A stretch of DNA of 64,000 nucleotides from Curtobacterium sp. VKM Ac-2922. Its GTDB lineage: Bacteria > Actinomycetota > Actinomycetes > Actinomycetales > Microbacteriaceae. The stretch covers positions 1 through 64,000 of the forward strand of contig NZ_JALGRO010000002.1 in assembly GCF_022815645.1 (NCBI RefSeq). Direction: 5' to 3'. Shown here piece after piece: positions 33,462 to 43,624 of this stretch. How positions within the stretch are numbered: position 1 is the first letter of the stretch; each line of letters begins with the position of its first letter. The notes under the pieces were generated by a model, which searched no databases, had not been told where the DNA came from, and saw only the letters and a program-made list of their open reading frames with translations. The position numbers and the translations under genes were made by a program.

Positions 33462-34295
33462 ATGAGCACGAACAACAGTGACCAGATGACGTGGTTTGTG
33501 ACTGGGTCCTCTCGCGGCATGGGTCGCGCCTGGGTCGAGGCGGCGCTGGACCGCGGGGACCGGGTCGTTGCAACGTCACGGAACGTGGACGACCTGCGCG
33601 AACTCGTCGAGACGTTCCCGGACAGCCTGCACCTGCGCCAGCTCGACGTCACCGACCGCACCGCGGTCCTGCACGAGATGAGCGAAGCCAGCAGCCGCTT
33701 CGGCCGGCTCGACTTCGTCGTCAACAACGCAGCGACCGGGCACGACGGCGTCGTCGAGGACATCTCCGAGGACGACGCGCGAAGCGGGATGGAGACCAGC
33801 TTCTTCGGAGCGCTCTGGGTCACCCAGGCAGCTGTCCGGGTGATGCGGCCGCAGAACACCGGCCGCATCGTGCAGATCTCGACGCAGGGCGGCCAGATGG
33901 CGCACGCTGGCCTCGGCATCTACCACGCGTCGAAGTGGGCCCTCGAAGGACTGACGGAGGCACTGCACCACGAGCTGGTCGGAACCGGGGTCCGCACGAT
34001 CATCGTCGAACCCGGGGCGGCGTTGACCGAGTGGTTCACCCGGTCGCTGACCCGGTCACGGCCGAACCCCGCGTACGACGCCGTGATGGCAACCCGCTTC
34101 GACCTCGATCCGTCACTCATGCCGCCGGCGAGGGCCATCGTCGATGCCGCGCTCCGCGCCGTGACGGCTGCGGATCCGCCTGCTCGGATCCTCCTCACCG
34201 CGCAGGCGTTCGAGAACGTCACCGAGACGGTCCGGCAACGTCTCGCCGAGTGGGAGGAATGGGAGGACCTCGCCCGCTCGGTGTCTGTGGGGTGA
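33462..34295 (+). CDS. Short-chain dehydrogenase/reductase
   Basis: Classical SDR of 277 residues. NAD(P) motif TGSSRGMG is at 14-21, NNAATG at 88-93 and the catalytic Ser140, Tyr154 and Lys158 (YHASK) are in place. Basic residues after strand 2 (TSRNVDD) suggest NADP. Cytoplasmic oxidoreductase of unknown substrate; members of this branch are often annotated as ketoreductases. ATG at 33462 lies six bases after a -10 hexamer, so the mRNA is probably leaderless. Divergent TetR regulator with shared operator points to induction by the substrate. Confidence 0.88.
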   Translation: MSTNNSDQMTWFVTGSSRGMGRAWVEAALDRGDRVVATSRNVDDLRELVETFPDSLHLRQLDVTDRTAVLHEMSEASSRFGRLDFVVNNAATGHDGVVEDISEDDARSGMETSFFGALWVTQAAVRVMRPQNTGRIVQISTQGGQMAHAGLGIYHASKWALEGLTEALHHELVGTGVRTIIVEPGAALTEWFTRSLTRSRPNPAYDAVMATRFDLDPSLMPPARAIVDAALRAVTAADPPARILLTAQAFENVTETVRQRLAEWEEWEDLARSVSVG

Positions 34296-34331
34296 CGAGC
34301 CCGACCGTCCGACCGCACCAGGCCACACCAC

Positions 34332-34342
34332 GGGGGGGGGGG
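34332..34342. repeat. Poly-G tract, 11 bases
   Basis: Eleven G in a row, 37 bases after the SDR stop and 64 bases before the mesD fragment. Like the poly-C at 2690, it borders broken coding sequence. It may be a slippage hotspot or an assembly weak point. Confidence 0.8.
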
Positions 34343-34405
34343 ACACTGCAATCACCGCGTCGGCCGACGACGAGGAACGCCCCACTGGACGGAGCTGACC
34401 CGACA

Positions 34406-34561
34406 GCGTGGGAGTTCGCCACGATCCTCAACCCCGAGGCCCGCGAGCTCGAGACCGCCGGCATGGACATCGTCCAGTTCGACGAGCCCGCGTTCACCGT
34501 CTTCCACGACGAGGTGCAGGACTGGGGCGTCGCCGCACTCGAACGCGCCGGCGAGGGCCTG
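34406..34561 (+). pseudogene. Fragment of a mesD-like methionine synthase gene
   Basis: A 156-base stretch nearly identical to 28502-28657 of the intact mesD gene. It would encode AWEFATILNPEARELETAGM then DIVQFDEPAFTVFHDEVQDW, matching residues 153-204, but there is no start, no zinc-ligand region and the similarity ends abruptly at EGL. Differences are mostly third-base changes, so the source was probably a diverged functional copy rather than this genome's mesD gene itself. Confidence 0.85.
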
Positions 34562-34717
34562 TCACGTCCGGCAGGCGCCCCGGTCTCGAGCCGGTCTGGA
34601 GGCTCTGCCCGGTTCCGGCGGGCCTGTCACCTCAGCAGGCAACCGGCCGTCCCTGACCTGACGTGCAGGTCGGGAACTCCGACGCGAAGCGCCAGGCGCA
34701 GGGCGTTGACTACGCCC

Positions 34718-35143
34718 ATGATCACCAAGAGCAAGATCCACGAAGTCGAGAACGCGACCGTCAGGGATCGCGACGGCGCATCGGTCGGCAAGGTCGCGCA
34801 GGTGTTCCCCTCTGCCTCGGACGGCAGCGCCGCGTTCGTCAGCGTCGCGACCGGGCTCTTCGGGGGCCACACCGCTCTCGTCCCGGTCGAGGACGCCACA
34901 TTCGACGGCACAGACCTGCACGTCGGGTACGCGAAGAGCGCGATCAAGGGTGCACCCTCCCCCGGAGCCGGGAACACCCTGTCCGTCGCCGAGGAGAACG
35001 CCGTCCGCAAGCACTTCGGGCTCTCCCCCACAGGCAAGGCGACCGGCGACATGGGCGATCCGCTCGAGAACCTCGACCAGGCCGGTACCGGTCCGGCGGG
35101 CGCAGACGACACGGAGGGCGCTGGCACGACGCCGCCGGCGTGA
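34718..35143 (+). CDS. PRC-barrel domain protein
   Basis: Protein of 141 residues. The first 80 residues have the PRC-barrel pattern (VRDRDGASVGKVAQVFPSA, VATGLFGGHTALVPVEDATF), found in actinobacterial stress-related proteins and in RimM. The C-terminal 50 residues are acidic and flexible. Cytoplasmic, no signal peptide. ATG at 34718 gives MITKSKIHEVENA, with no strong binding site seen. It lies between a mesD fragment and an unknown gene. Function cannot be stated beyond a possible protein- or RNA-binding barrel. Confidence 0.75.
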   Translation: MITKSKIHEVENATVRDRDGASVGKVAQVFPSASDGSAAFVSVATGLFGGHTALVPVEDATFDGTDLHVGYAKSAIKGAPSPGAGNTLSVAEENAVRKHFGLSPTGKATGDMGDPLENLDQAGTGPAGADDTEGAGTTPPA

Positions 35144-35231
35144 GCAGCACCATGTGGCCGCTGAACACGATAAGTGGGGCAGCCGGGAAGATGGACCAGG
35201 CCTCGCGAACGCGTCGGTCGGAGAGGACACC

Positions 35232-35663
35232 GTGACGGACAAGAACACCAACGACGCTGGACTGCAGTCGATGATCGACCGCGCCGAGCAGATCACCGCC
35301 GAAGAGGCAGAAGCGCTCGACATCACCTGGAAGGCTGACGAGGGCATCCTGCTGCCGGAACCGAGCGCATCGCTCGCGATCCAGGGAGGCGCAGACGGAC
35401 GGATGGTCACGAACGCCGACCTCGTGGCCGCGTGGCAGCACGCGCTCGACGCCGCCGGCGCTGCGGGACGCGTCGAGGAGATCGAGGCCGCACAGCAGGC
35501 CGGACGCGCGGTGCGGCACTCGGACGCGCACTTGCGGGACCGCGCCGGCGCCGAGGAAGCCGTACGGTCCGCGGTGCTTGCGACCGGGGTGCGCGACCTC
35601 GTCTCCGACGATGAATTCGCCACGCTCACGGCGGCCTGGCGGAAGGTGCTCGGGGAGGTCTGA
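35232..35663 (+). CDS. Uncharacterised acidic protein
   Basis: Soluble protein of 143 residues, rich in Ala, Asp and Glu, largely helical, with no signal peptide, cysteine cluster or recognised domain. GTG at 35232 is preceded by GAGAGG at the right distance, which supports translation. It lies 88 bases after the PRC-barrel gene on the same strand and may be in one transcript with it. Features that stand out are AEQITAEEAEALDITWKADE and a C-terminal TGVRDLVSDDEFATLTAAWR. No function is proposed. Confidence 0.6.
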   Translation: MTDKNTNDAGLQSMIDRAEQITAEEAEALDITWKADEGILLPEPSASLAIQGGADGRMVTNADLVAAWQHALDAAGAAGRVEEIEAAQQAGRAVRHSDAHLRDRAGAEEAVRSAVLATGVRDLVSDDEFATLTAAWRKVLGEV

Positions 35664-35692
35664 CCGAGAGCGGCCCGGGCTGACTCTGGGAC

Positions 35693-35986
35693 CTACAGCC
35701 CCTTGCGCTTGTTCGTCTCCCAGTAGTCGAGCACGACATCGTCTCCGTCTGGCAGCTCTCGTTCGACGAGTGACAACAAACGACGGGCTTGGCGTCCGTG
35801 GGAGCGGGCAGCTGCCTCAGTTGGCCAGCCGGTCTCGACGCCGTAGTTCTCGGTGAAGTCGCGGGCCCACTCTAGGATGTCGCGTTCAAGCCGTGGCGAG
35901 AGCGACGGGGCGCCCGCGGCGCAGGGGCCGTCGTCGTCCCACAACGGCCAATCGAAGTTGTACTCATTCATCAGCCGATAGCGCAC
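35693..35986 (-). CDS. Small uncharacterised protein
   Basis: Protein of 97 residues beginning MRYRLMNEYNFDWPLWDDDG, with an acidic, tryptophan-rich N-terminus and a helical middle (RLERDILEWARDFTENYGVE). Short proteins of this kind with a conserved YPLW-like N-terminus and an LREW-like helix are found in actinobacteria, often near contact-dependent or mobile genes, but I cannot name the family. GTG at 35986 or ATG at 35971 may be the start; neither has a clear binding site. Cytoplasmic. Confidence 0.6.
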   Translation of the reverse strand: MRYRLMNEYNFDWPLWDDDGPCAAGAPSLSPRLERDILEWARDFTENYGVETGWPTEAAARSHGRQARRLLSLVERELPDGDDVVLDYWETNKRKGL

Positions 35987-36017
35987 ACCCGAAGGATCGC
36001 ACAGGGGTCGAGACGAA

Positions 36018-36051
36018 GAACGCCCCGCCGGCCGAAGCCAGCGGGGCGTTC
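36018..36051 (-). terminator. Terminator after nrdF
   Basis: Eleven-base stem GAACGCCCCGC (36018-36028) and GCGGGGCGTTC (36041-36051), with an inner GGC-CGAA-GCC hairpin, 30 bases after the nrdF stop on the minus strand. It should end the nrdHIEF transcript. Confidence 0.8.
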
Positions 36052-36080
36052 CACGAGTCAGAGTCAGAGTCCGACCAGGA

Positions 36081-37190
<1,110 letters not shown>

Positions 37191-39344
37191 CTACAGCATG
37201 CAGCTGACGCAGCCCTCGACCTCGGTGCCCTCGAGTGCCAGCTGGCGCAGACGGATGTAGTAGATCGTCTTGATGCCCTTGCGCCATGCGTAGATCTGCG
37301 CCTTGTTGATGTCACGCGTGGTGGCGGTGTCCTTGAAGAACAGCGTCAGGGACAGGCCCTGGTCCACGTGCTGCGTCGCCGCGGCGTACGTGTCGATGAT
37401 CTTCTCGGCACCGATCTCGTACGCGTCCTGGTAGTAGTCCAGGTTGTCGTTCGTCATGAACGGCGCCGGGTAGTAGACGCGGCCGAGCTTGCCTTCCTTG
37501 CGGATCTCGATCTTCGACGCGATCGGGTGGATCGACGACGTCGAGTGGTTGATGTACGAGATCGAACCGGTCGGCGGGACGGCCTGCAGGTTCTGGTTGT
37601 AGATGCCGTGCTGCTGGATGGACGCCTTCAGCGCCTTCCAGTCGTCCTGCGTGGGGATCGTGATGTTCGCGTTGTCGAACAGCGATGCCACGCGGGCGGT
37701 CGCCGGCGTCCAGGCCTGGTCGGTGTACTTGTCGAAGAACTCACCCGACGCGTACTTCGAGTCGCGGAAGCCGTCGAAGGTCTCCCCGGTCTCGATCGCG
37801 ATGTTGTTCGAGGCGCGCAGGGCGTGGAACAGCACGGTGTAGAAGTAGATGTTCGTGAAGTCGATGCCTTCTTCGGAGCCGTAGTACACGCGCTCACGAG
37901 CCAGGTAGCCGTGCAGGTTCATCTGGCCCAGGCCGATGGCGTGCGACTTGTCGTTGCCGTCTTCGACGCTGCGGACGGACGAGATGTGCGACATCTGCGA
38001 GACCGAGGTCAGGCCGCGGATGGCGGTCTCGATGGTCTTGCCGAAGTCGGGAGAGTCCATCGTCAGCGCGATGTTCAGCGAGCCGAGGTTGCAGGAGATG
38101 TCCTTGCCGATCTCCTTGTAGGACAGGTCCTCGTTGAAGGTGGTCGGCGTGTTGACCTGCAGGATCTCCGAGCACAGGTTCGACATGTTGATCCGGCCCT
38201 TGATCGGGTTGGCCTTGTTCACCGTGTCCTCGAACACGATGTACGGGTAGCCCGACTCGAACTGGATCTCCGCGATGGTCTGGAAGAACTCGCGCGCCTT
38301 GATCTTCGTCTTCTTGATGCGCGAGTCGTCGACCATCGCGCGGTAGTTCTCGGAGATCGGGACGTCACCGAAGGGGACGCCGTAGACCTTCTCGACGTCG
38401 TACGGCGAGAACAGGTACATGTCCTCGTTGTTCTTCGCGAGCTCGAACGTGATGTCCGGCACGACGACGCCGAGCGACAGCGTCTTGATGCGGATCTTCT
38501 CGTCGGCGTTCTCGCGCTTGGTGTCGAGGAACTTCATGATGTCCGGGTGGTGAGCGCTGAGGTAGACCGCGCCGGCACCCTGACGCGCACCGAGCTGGTT
38601 GGCGTACGAGAACGAGTCTTCCAGCAGCTTCATCACGGGGATGATGCCCGAGGACTGGTTCTCGATCTGCTTGATCGGGGCGCCGGCCTCGCGGATGTTC
38701 GACAGCAGCAGGGCAACACCGCCGCCGCGCTTGGACAGCTGCAGCGACGAGTTGATGCCGCGCGAGATCGACTCCATGTTGTCTTCGATGCGCAGCAGGA
38801 AGCAGGAGACGAGTTCACCGCGCTGGGCCTTGGCGGTGTTCAGGAACGTCGGGGTCGCGGGCTGGAATCGCCCGGCGATGATCTCTTCGACCAGGTTGAT
38901 CGCGAGCTGCTCGTCGCCCTGGGCCAGGCCGAGGGCGGTCATCACGACGCGGTCCTCGAAGCGTTCGAGGTAGCGCTTGCCGTCGAAGGTCTTGAGCGTG
39001 TAGCTCGTGTAGTACTTGAACGCACCGAGGAACGTCTGGAACCGGAACTTCTTGGAGTACGCCAGGTCGTTGAGCCGCTGGATGAAGTCCATCGAGTACA
39101 GGTCGATCGTCGCCTGCTCGTAGTACTCGTTCTCCACCAGGTAGTCGAGCCGCTCCTGCAGGTTGTGGAAGAAGACGGTGTTCTGGTTGACGTGCTGCAG
39201 GAAGAACTGCTTGGCAGCTTCGCGGTCCTTGTCGAACTGGATGTTGCCGTCCGCGTCGTAGAGGTTGAGCATCGCGTTGAGGGAGTGGTAGTCCATCCCC
39301 GTCGTCGGCGACGTCAGATCGACGTCTGCAACTGCTGCGTCCAA
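37191..39344 (-). CDS. nrdE: Ribonucleotide reductase class Ib large subunit
   Basis: NrdE of 717 residues, the catalytic R1 subunit making deoxyribonucleoside diphosphates. It has the [18 protein letters not shown] N-terminus ([20 protein letters not shown]), the active-site and radical-transfer region and ends EGCVSCML, the C-terminal Cys pair reduced by NrdH. No ATP-cone is present, as usual for class Ib. The start is TTG at 39344 in the sequence given here, overlapping nrdI by 31 bases; ATG at 39296 is an alternative, but homologues have about 20 residues before DYH. Confidence 0.95.
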   Translation of the reverse strand: MDAAVADVDLTSPTTGMDYHSLNAMLNLYDADGNIQFDKDREAAKQFFLQHVNQNTVFFHNLQERLDYLVENEYYEQATIDLYSMDFIQRLNDLAYSKKFRFQTFLGAFKYYTSYTLKTFDGKRYLERFEDRVVMTALGLAQGDEQLAINLVEEIIAGRFQPATPTFLNTAKAQRGELVSCFLLRIEDNMESISRGINSSLQLSKRGGGVALLLSNIREAGAPIKQIENQSSGIIPVMKLLEDSFSYANQLGARQGAGAVYLSAHHPDIMKFLDTKRENADEKIRIKTLSLGVVVPDITFELAKNNEDMYLFSPYDVEKVYGVPFGDVPISENYRAMVDDSRIKKTKIKAREFFQTIAEIQFESGYPYIVFEDTVNKANPIKGRINMSNLCSEILQVNTPTTFNEDLSYKEIGKDISCNLGSLNIALTMDSPDFGKTIETAIRGLTSVSQMSHISSVRSVEDGNDKSHAIGLGQMNLHGYLARERVYYGSEEGIDFTNIYFYTVLFHALRASNNIAIETGETFDGFRDSKYASGEFFDKYTDQAWTPATARVASLFDNANITIPTQDDWKALKASIQQHGIYNQNLQAVPPTGSISYINHSTSSIHPIASKIEIRKEGKLGRVYYPAPFMTNDNLDYYQDAYEIGAEKIIDTYAAATQHVDQGLSLTLFFKDTATTRDINKAQIYAWRKGIKTIYYIRLRQLALEGTEVEGCVSCML

Positions 39345-39730
39345 AATGCATCCAATCCTGAGTTGACCGCCGACACGTCGTCAGGCGTTCCGAAGAGTTC
39401 GAACCGGTAGAGCACGGGCACGTGGCACTTCTGTGAGACCACGTCGCCCGCAAGGCCGTAGGCCTCGCCGAAGTTCGTGTTCCCCCCGACGATGACGCCC
39501 CGGATCAGTGACCGGTTGCGTTCGTCGTTGAGGAACTTGATGACCTGCTTGGGGACCGCTCCCTCGCCGTTGCCGCCACCGTAGGTGGGCAGGACGAGGA
39601 CGTACGGTTCGTCCACGTGCAGGAACGGTTCGCTCGGGTAGAGCGGGATCCGGTCCGCGTCGCGGCCGAGCTTCTCGATGAAGCGTGCGGTGTACCCGGA
39701 CACACTCGAGAAGTAAACGAGTCGGCTCAT
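39314..39730 (-). CDS. nrdI: Flavodoxin-like NrdI
   Basis: NrdI of 138 residues, the FMN protein that supplies oxidant for building the manganese tyrosyl-radical centre of NrdF. Landmarks are [18 protein letters not shown] for the phosphate loop and [20 protein letters not shown], then [18 protein letters not shown] at 39730. It lies between nrdH and nrdE in the usual order and its end overlaps the nrdE start. Confidence 0.95.
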   Translation of the reverse strand: MSRLVYFSSVSGYTARFIEKLGRDADRIPLYPSEPFLHVDEPYVLVLPTYGGGNGEGAVPKQVIKFLNDERNRSLIRGVIVGGNTNFGEAYGLAGDVVSQKCHVPVLYRFELFGTPDDVSAVNSGLDAFWTQQLQTSI

Positions 39731-39842
39731 GGTGTCGCTCCTCGTACGGACGGTGCGGACAGACGGACCGGAGGGTGTCCGTGGGTGGTGGGTCGGGCCT
39801 CCTGAACGGACCCGCTCCACCGCCCGACGGACGGGAGGCGCC

Positions 39843-40076
39843 TTACGCCAGTTCGGCGGAGAGCGTCGCGATCTTGTCGGGACGGAAGCCCGACCAGTGG
39901 TCGTCGTCGGTGACGACGACGGGTGCCTGCAGGTAGCCGAGGCTCTTGACGTGCTCGAGCGCGGCGTCGTCCGTGGAGACGTCGTGCACCTCGTACTGGA
40001 TGCCCTTGTTGTCGAGGGCCCGGTACGTCGCGGTGCACTGGACGCAGGACGGCTTGGTGTAGACGGTGACGGCCAT
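39843..40076 (-). CDS. nrdH: Glutaredoxin-like NrdH redoxin
   Basis: NrdH of 77 residues with redox motif CVQC at residues 11-14 ([17 protein letters not shown]) and the C-terminal [11 protein letters not shown] that distinguishes NrdH from glutaredoxin. It reduces NrdE. ATG at 40076 follows AGGGGTAATC. It is the first gene of nrdHIEF; a NrdR-like box lies 67 bases upstream. Confidence 0.95.
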   Translation of the reverse strand: MAVTVYTKPSCVQCTATYRALDNKGIQYEVHDVSTDDAALEHVKSLGYLQAPVVVTDDDHWSGFRPDKIATLSAELA

Positions 40077-40142
40077 GATTACCCCTGGTTCTGGGCTCGA
40101 AACCGGGCCCGAAGTTCTGGTGCTGTGCTGAGCACGACGCTA

Positions 40143-40152
40143 CTACATGTTG
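40143..40152 (-). promoter_or_regulatory. Candidate NrdR box before nrdH
   Basis: On the minus strand CAACATGTAG, within CACAACATGTAGTA, fits the CWAYATRTWG core of NrdR boxes. It lies 67 bases upstream of nrdH. A second box at the usual 31-base spacing is not clear, so this is moderate support for NrdR repression. Confidence 0.5.
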
Positions 40153-40200
40153 TGCCCGATGATCGGTTGGACCACTAGAGGAAGTGTTACACCCCTGTAG

Positions 40201-40320
40201 TTCTCCACAACGCCATCCACAGTCTGTGGATTCCCCACAGCCCCGGATTTCCGCCAGTGTCGCACCCACCACCGACACTCCCAACAGCCTGTGGAGGGGG
40301 CTGTCCACCGGTGTGGAAAC
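40201..40320. promoter_or_regulatory. Cluster of TCCACA/TGTGGA sites upstream of nrdHIEF
   Basis: Seven DnaA-box-like cores in about 115 bases: TCCACA 40204, TCCACAG 40216, TGTGGAT 40225, CCCACAG 40234, TGTGGAG 40290, GTCCACC near 40303 and TGTGGAA 40312. None is a perfect TTATCCACA. Control of nrd genes by DnaA is known in Escherichia coli; here it is a hypothesis. Confidence 0.4.
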
Positions 40321-40419
40321 ACGCGATCCGTACCCCTGCGTCGGCGTGTCTGAGAACGCCGGATCCGGGCCGCTCCCCCGGACGGGTGACACCGCCTGCG
40401 AGCCCGCCCGTCTGGTCCG

Positions 40420-40425
40420 TACACT
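40420..40425 (+). promoter_or_regulatory. -10 element of a leaderless promoter
   Basis: TACACT ends seven bases before the GTG at 40433, placing the RNA start on or next to the start codon. Confidence 0.55.
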
Positions 40426-40432
40426 CCTGGAT

Positions 40433-41638
40433 GTGAGTACGTACGGGCCCCTGCTGAAGACCCCCGGTGTCGGCCGTGTCATCGCCGCTCAGCTCACCGC
40501 GCGCTTCCCGTTCGGCATGCTCTCGCTGGCGTACCTGCTGCACGTCGAGCACCTGTTCGGGTCGTACGGCTCGGCCGGTCTGGTGCTGGCGACCACGAGT
40601 GTCGGCCAGGCCCTCGCCGGTCCGCTCACCAGCCGGTGGATGGGCCGCTGGGGCATGCGCCCCGTACTCGTCCTGACGAGCCTGGTCGCCCTGCTGAGCA
40701 TGGGCGTCATCGCCTTCGTGCTGATGCCGCTGTGGGCCTACGTGCTCATCGGGTTCATCGGCGGTCTGGCCGTCCCGCCCGTGCAGCCGGCCGTCCGCAC
40801 CATCTACCCCAAGATGGTGACCTCGGCGCAGCTGACGCCCCTGTTCTCCCTCGACGCCAGCGCGCAAGAGCTCATCTGGGTCGCCGGCCCGGTCATCACC
40901 ACGTTCGTCGCGACGCAGATCGGCACCGTGCAGGCGATCGTCGTCGCGATGGTGTTCCTGGTCATCGGTGGCACGTGGTTCATCGCGTCCCCCGAGCTCG
41001 GCCGCGTCCGCATCCCCCGGTCCAAGCGCGCGTTCGGCGTCGTGCTCAAGCGCCCCTCCGTCGTCGTCGCGACCCTGACCGGTCTGCTGCTCATCGGAGC
41101 ATGTGCCGCGGTCGAGGCCGGCGTGATCAGCGCGTTCGGCGAGGGCAGCCCCAATGCCGGCATCGTCCTGGCGATCTTCGCGATCGGCTCGCTGGTCGGT
41201 GGGCTGGCGTTCGGGCACCGTCCGATCTCGCCGAACTCGCTGTGGGCGCGCATGCTCATCGTCTTCATCGGCCTGGGGCTCGCCACGTTCGGCACCGGGT
41301 TCTGGTGGCTGGCGTTCGCCCTGCTGATCGCCGGCGCCGGCATCGCCCCCGCCCTGACCGTGATGTTCGGCTCGGTCTCGGCGACCGTCAAGTTCTCCGA
41401 CACCGCCGAGGCCTACGGCTGGATGGGCACCGGGCAGCTCATCGGGGCCGCCGGCGGATCCGCCGTGGCCGGGTTCCTGATCGACCTGCACGGCGCGACC
41501 GGTGGGCTGGTCGTCGGCGTGGCTGCGGCATTCGTCGGGGTGCTGCTGCCGCTGATCGCCAAGCGGTGGCTGCCCGACCTGCGCGGGCGCGACGCCAGTC
41601 CCCTGCCCGACACCGAGCCGGTGGTCCTCCCCACCTGA
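40433..41638 (+). CDS. MFS transporter
   Basis: Membrane protein of 401 residues with about twelve helices and MFS loop motifs (SRWMGRWGMRPVLVLTSLVA after helix 2). GTG at 40433 fits a leaderless start. The in-frame sequence upstream runs through the nrd regulatory region and is rejected. The protein belongs to the sugar-efflux/YfcJ-like branch common in actinobacteria; the substrate is unknown. It is divergent from nrdHIEF and 165 bases ahead of an aldo/keto reductase gene, with no regulator next to it. Confidence 0.85.
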   Translation: MSTYGPLLKTPGVGRVIAAQLTARFPFGMLSLAYLLHVEHLFGSYGSAGLVLATTSVGQALAGPLTSRWMGRWGMRPVLVLTSLVALLSMGVIAFVLMPLWAYVLIGFIGGLAVPPVQPAVRTIYPKMVTSAQLTPLFSLDASAQELIWVAGPVITTFVATQIGTVQAIVVAMVFLVIGGTWFIASPELGRVRIPRSKRAFGVVLKRPSVVVATLTGLLLIGACAAVEAGVISAFGEGSPNAGIVLAIFAIGSLVGGLAFGHRPISPNSLWARMLIVFIGLGLATFGTGFWWLAFALLIAGAGIAPALTVMFGSVSATVKFSDTAEAYGWMGTGQLIGAAGGSAVAGFLIDLHGATGGLVVGVAAAFVGVLLPLIAKRWLPDLRGRDASPLPDTEPVVLPT

Positions 41639-41802
41639 GCTCTGTGCTCTCCCTCGTAGGAGGTCGAATCGCGCGTTGGCAGTCGGAAGATCCGACCACC
41701 CACGCACGAATCGACCAACTCCGCACGATTCGACCACCCCTGACGGGCCAGGACCGGACGGGAGGCCCGGCTCACCCCCGCCACGACCGGCAGGATGGAC
41801 GC

Positions 41803-42621
41803 ATGGTCACCTCCATCCCCCTCCGCGACGGTCGGAGCATCCCCGCCGTGGGCTTCGGCGTGTACAAGGTCGACGACGCCGAAGCCGAGACCGCCGTCGG
41901 CACGGCCCTGGCCGCCGGGTACCGGCACGTGGACACCGCCGAGATGTACGGCAACGAGCGCGGTGTCGGGGCAGCGGTCCGCGCCTCCGGTCTCGCGCGC
42001 GACGAGGTGTTCGTCACCACCAAGGTCTGGAACGACCACCAGGGACGCGATGCCACACTCCGCGCGTTCGACGCCAGCCTGCAGCGGCTCGGGCTCGACG
42101 CGGTCGACCTCTACCTGATCCACTGGCCCGCGGCGGCGAACGACCGCTACGTCGAGACCTGGCGCACCCTGGTCGAACTGCACGAGTCCGGACGGGCGCG
42201 AAGCATCGGTGTCTCGAACTTCCAGGTACCGCACCTCGAGCGGATCATCGGCGAGACGGGTCAGGTCCCGGTGCTCAACCAGGTCGAGCGGCACCCGTGG
42301 CTGCCCCAGCGCGAGCTGATCGCGTTCCACGACGAGCACGACATCGTCACCGGCGCCTGGTCACCGCTCGGTCGCGGGCGCCTGATCGACGAACCCGTGC
42401 TCACACGCATCGCGGACGCGCACGGGGTCAGCGTCGCACAGGTGCTGGTGCGGTGGAACGTGCAGCAGGGCGTCGTCGTGCTGCCGAAGTCGGTCACACC
42501 GTCACGGATCCGCTCGAACCTCGACGTCGATGGCGTCACGCTGTCCGACGACGACCTGCTGGCGATCGCGACGCTCGAGTCGGGGCAGCGCACGGGCTCC
42601 CACCCGGACCCGGTGTCCTAG
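41803..42621 (+). CDS. Aldo/keto reductase
   Basis: NADPH-dependent AKR of 272 residues with the full catalytic tetrad Asp44, Tyr49, Lys74 and His107 (GYRHVDTAEMYGNE, TTKVWNDHQG, YLIHWP) and the cofactor motif LPKSVTPSRIRSNL near the end. It resembles 2,5-diketo-gluconate reductase-type enzymes (AKR5), which reduce a wide range of aldehydes. ATG at 41803. A copy of the GGACGGGAGGC element lies 37 bases upstream. No partner gene suggests a specific substrate. Confidence 0.92.
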   Translation: MVTSIPLRDGRSIPAVGFGVYKVDDAEAETAVGTALAAGYRHVDTAEMYGNERGVGAAVRASGLARDEVFVTTKVWNDHQGRDATLRAFDASLQRLGLDAVDLYLIHWPAAANDRYVETWRTLVELHESGRARSIGVSNFQVPHLERIIGETGQVPVLNQVERHPWLPQRELIAFHDEHDIVTGAWSPLGRGRLIDEPVLTRIADAHGVSVAQVLVRWNVQQGVVVLPKSVTPSRIRSNLDVDGVTLSDDDLLAIATLESGQRTGSHPDPVS

Positions 42622-42626
42622 CGGGC

Positions 42627-42878
42627 TCAGCCCTGGCGGTCGTCCTCCGACTGCCACGGCAGGTGCAGGTCCCCCGGCTCGGGCTCGACGTCACCCGCGT
42701 CGTCCGCGCCGCCGGTCCCCGGTGCCGCGATGACCCTCGAGGGGTCGATGCCGTCCTCGCGCAGGTCGTCGTCGTCGCGCTGCAGCGTCTGCGATGCCTC
42801 CGTCTCTCGCTCGCTGGACGGGCTGTACGAGGTGTCCGTGTCGTCGGGGCCGATGCCGGAGGTGTCGTCGTTGCTCAT
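42627..42878 (-). CDS. Small acidic protein
   Basis: Protein of 83 residues, highly acidic and probably disordered: MSNDDTSGIGPDDTDTSYSP at the start and DDAGDVEPEPGDLHLPWQSE near the end. No domain, signal peptide or membrane span. It ends six bases from the convergent aldo/keto reductase. Proteins of this kind are frequent in Microbacteriaceae and are usually annotated as hypothetical. ATG at 42878. Confidence 0.6.
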   Translation of the reverse strand: MSNDDTSGIGPDDTDTSYSPSSERETEASQTLQRDDDDLREDGIDPSRVIAAPGTGGADDAGDVEPEPGDLHLPWQSEDDRQG

Positions 42879-42969
42879 GACCGTGACGCTAGGCCCGACG
42901 ACCATGCACATTCTCAGCGCGGCTACCGGGTTCCCAGCTCTGGGGTCGGCGCTTCGCGAACCGGATCGG

Positions 42970-42975
42970 TAGCGT
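42970..42975 (+). promoter_or_regulatory. -10 element of a leaderless promoter
   Basis: TAGCGT ends six bases before the GTG at 42982, so the transcript probably begins at the start codon. Confidence 0.5.
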
Positions 42976-42981
42976 CGACTC

Positions 42982-43551
42982 GTGATCGATCCTCGCGCCC
43001 TGGCCACCGCCGAACTCCGAAGTGGAGAGACGCTCCTCTGGTCCGGCCAGAGCGACCCCCGGGTGCTGTTCACCGGCCGTGACGCGTTCCTCGTCCCGTT
43101 CAGCGTGCTGTGGTGCGGCTTCATCGCGTTCTGGCTCACCCAGGCGATCAGCTCGGGCGCACCGTGGTTCTTCGCCGTCATCGGTTCGCTGTTCGCGCTC
43201 ATGGGCCTGCACCTGCTGATCGGTCGTTTCGTGGTCAAGCGACGCCGCAAGCTGACGGAGGCATACGCCGTGACGAACCGCCGTGCGTTCATCACGAACG
43301 GGCAGCGCACGAGCGAGACGAGCGTCGGACGCGACGACCGCGAGACACACTGGTCGAAGGGCCGCACCCACTGCTCCGTCGAGTGGCGCGGGACCAGCGG
43401 GTCGTCCTCGTTGGGGTTCGGCCGTACCGCGAACGCCCAGCAGGTCTACGCCAACACCGGCCTCGACGGCTTCTTCGGCCCGCGGATCGTCGCGTTCTGG
43501 GACGTGCCGGACGGCGAAGCGCTGATGTCTGCCCTCGAACGCGCAGCCTGA
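42982..43551 (+). CDS. Two-helix membrane protein with bacterial PH-like domain
   Basis: Protein of 189 residues. Two membrane helices (FLVPFSVLWCGFIAFWLTQA and FFAVIGSLFALMGLHLLIGR) follow an N-terminal LRSGETLLWSGQSDPR, and a basic loop leads into AYAVTNRRAFITNG, the usual landmark of PH-like (YdbS/bPH type) membrane proteins. The C-terminal half would be cytoplasmic. GTG at 42982 is supported by a -10 just upstream. Function unknown; stands alone. Confidence 0.75.
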   Translation: MIDPRALATAELRSGETLLWSGQSDPRVLFTGRDAFLVPFSVLWCGFIAFWLTQAISSGAPWFFAVIGSLFALMGLHLLIGRFVVKRRRKLTEAYAVTNRRAFITNGQRTSETSVGRDDRETHWSKGRTHCSVEWRGTSGSSSLGFGRTANAQQVYANTGLDGFFGPRIVAFWDVPDGEALMSALERAA

Positions 43552-43624
43552 GCTACGGTTCGGTCACGCCCCTGGTCGAACTGACCGACGCTCAGTACGC
43601 TCGATTCCAGATCGAGGGGGAAGC

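Noticed and set aside
40201..40320. Replication origin
   Set aside because: DnaA-like cores are imperfect and no dnaA, dnaN or other origin genes are present; kept only as a possible nrd regulatory region.
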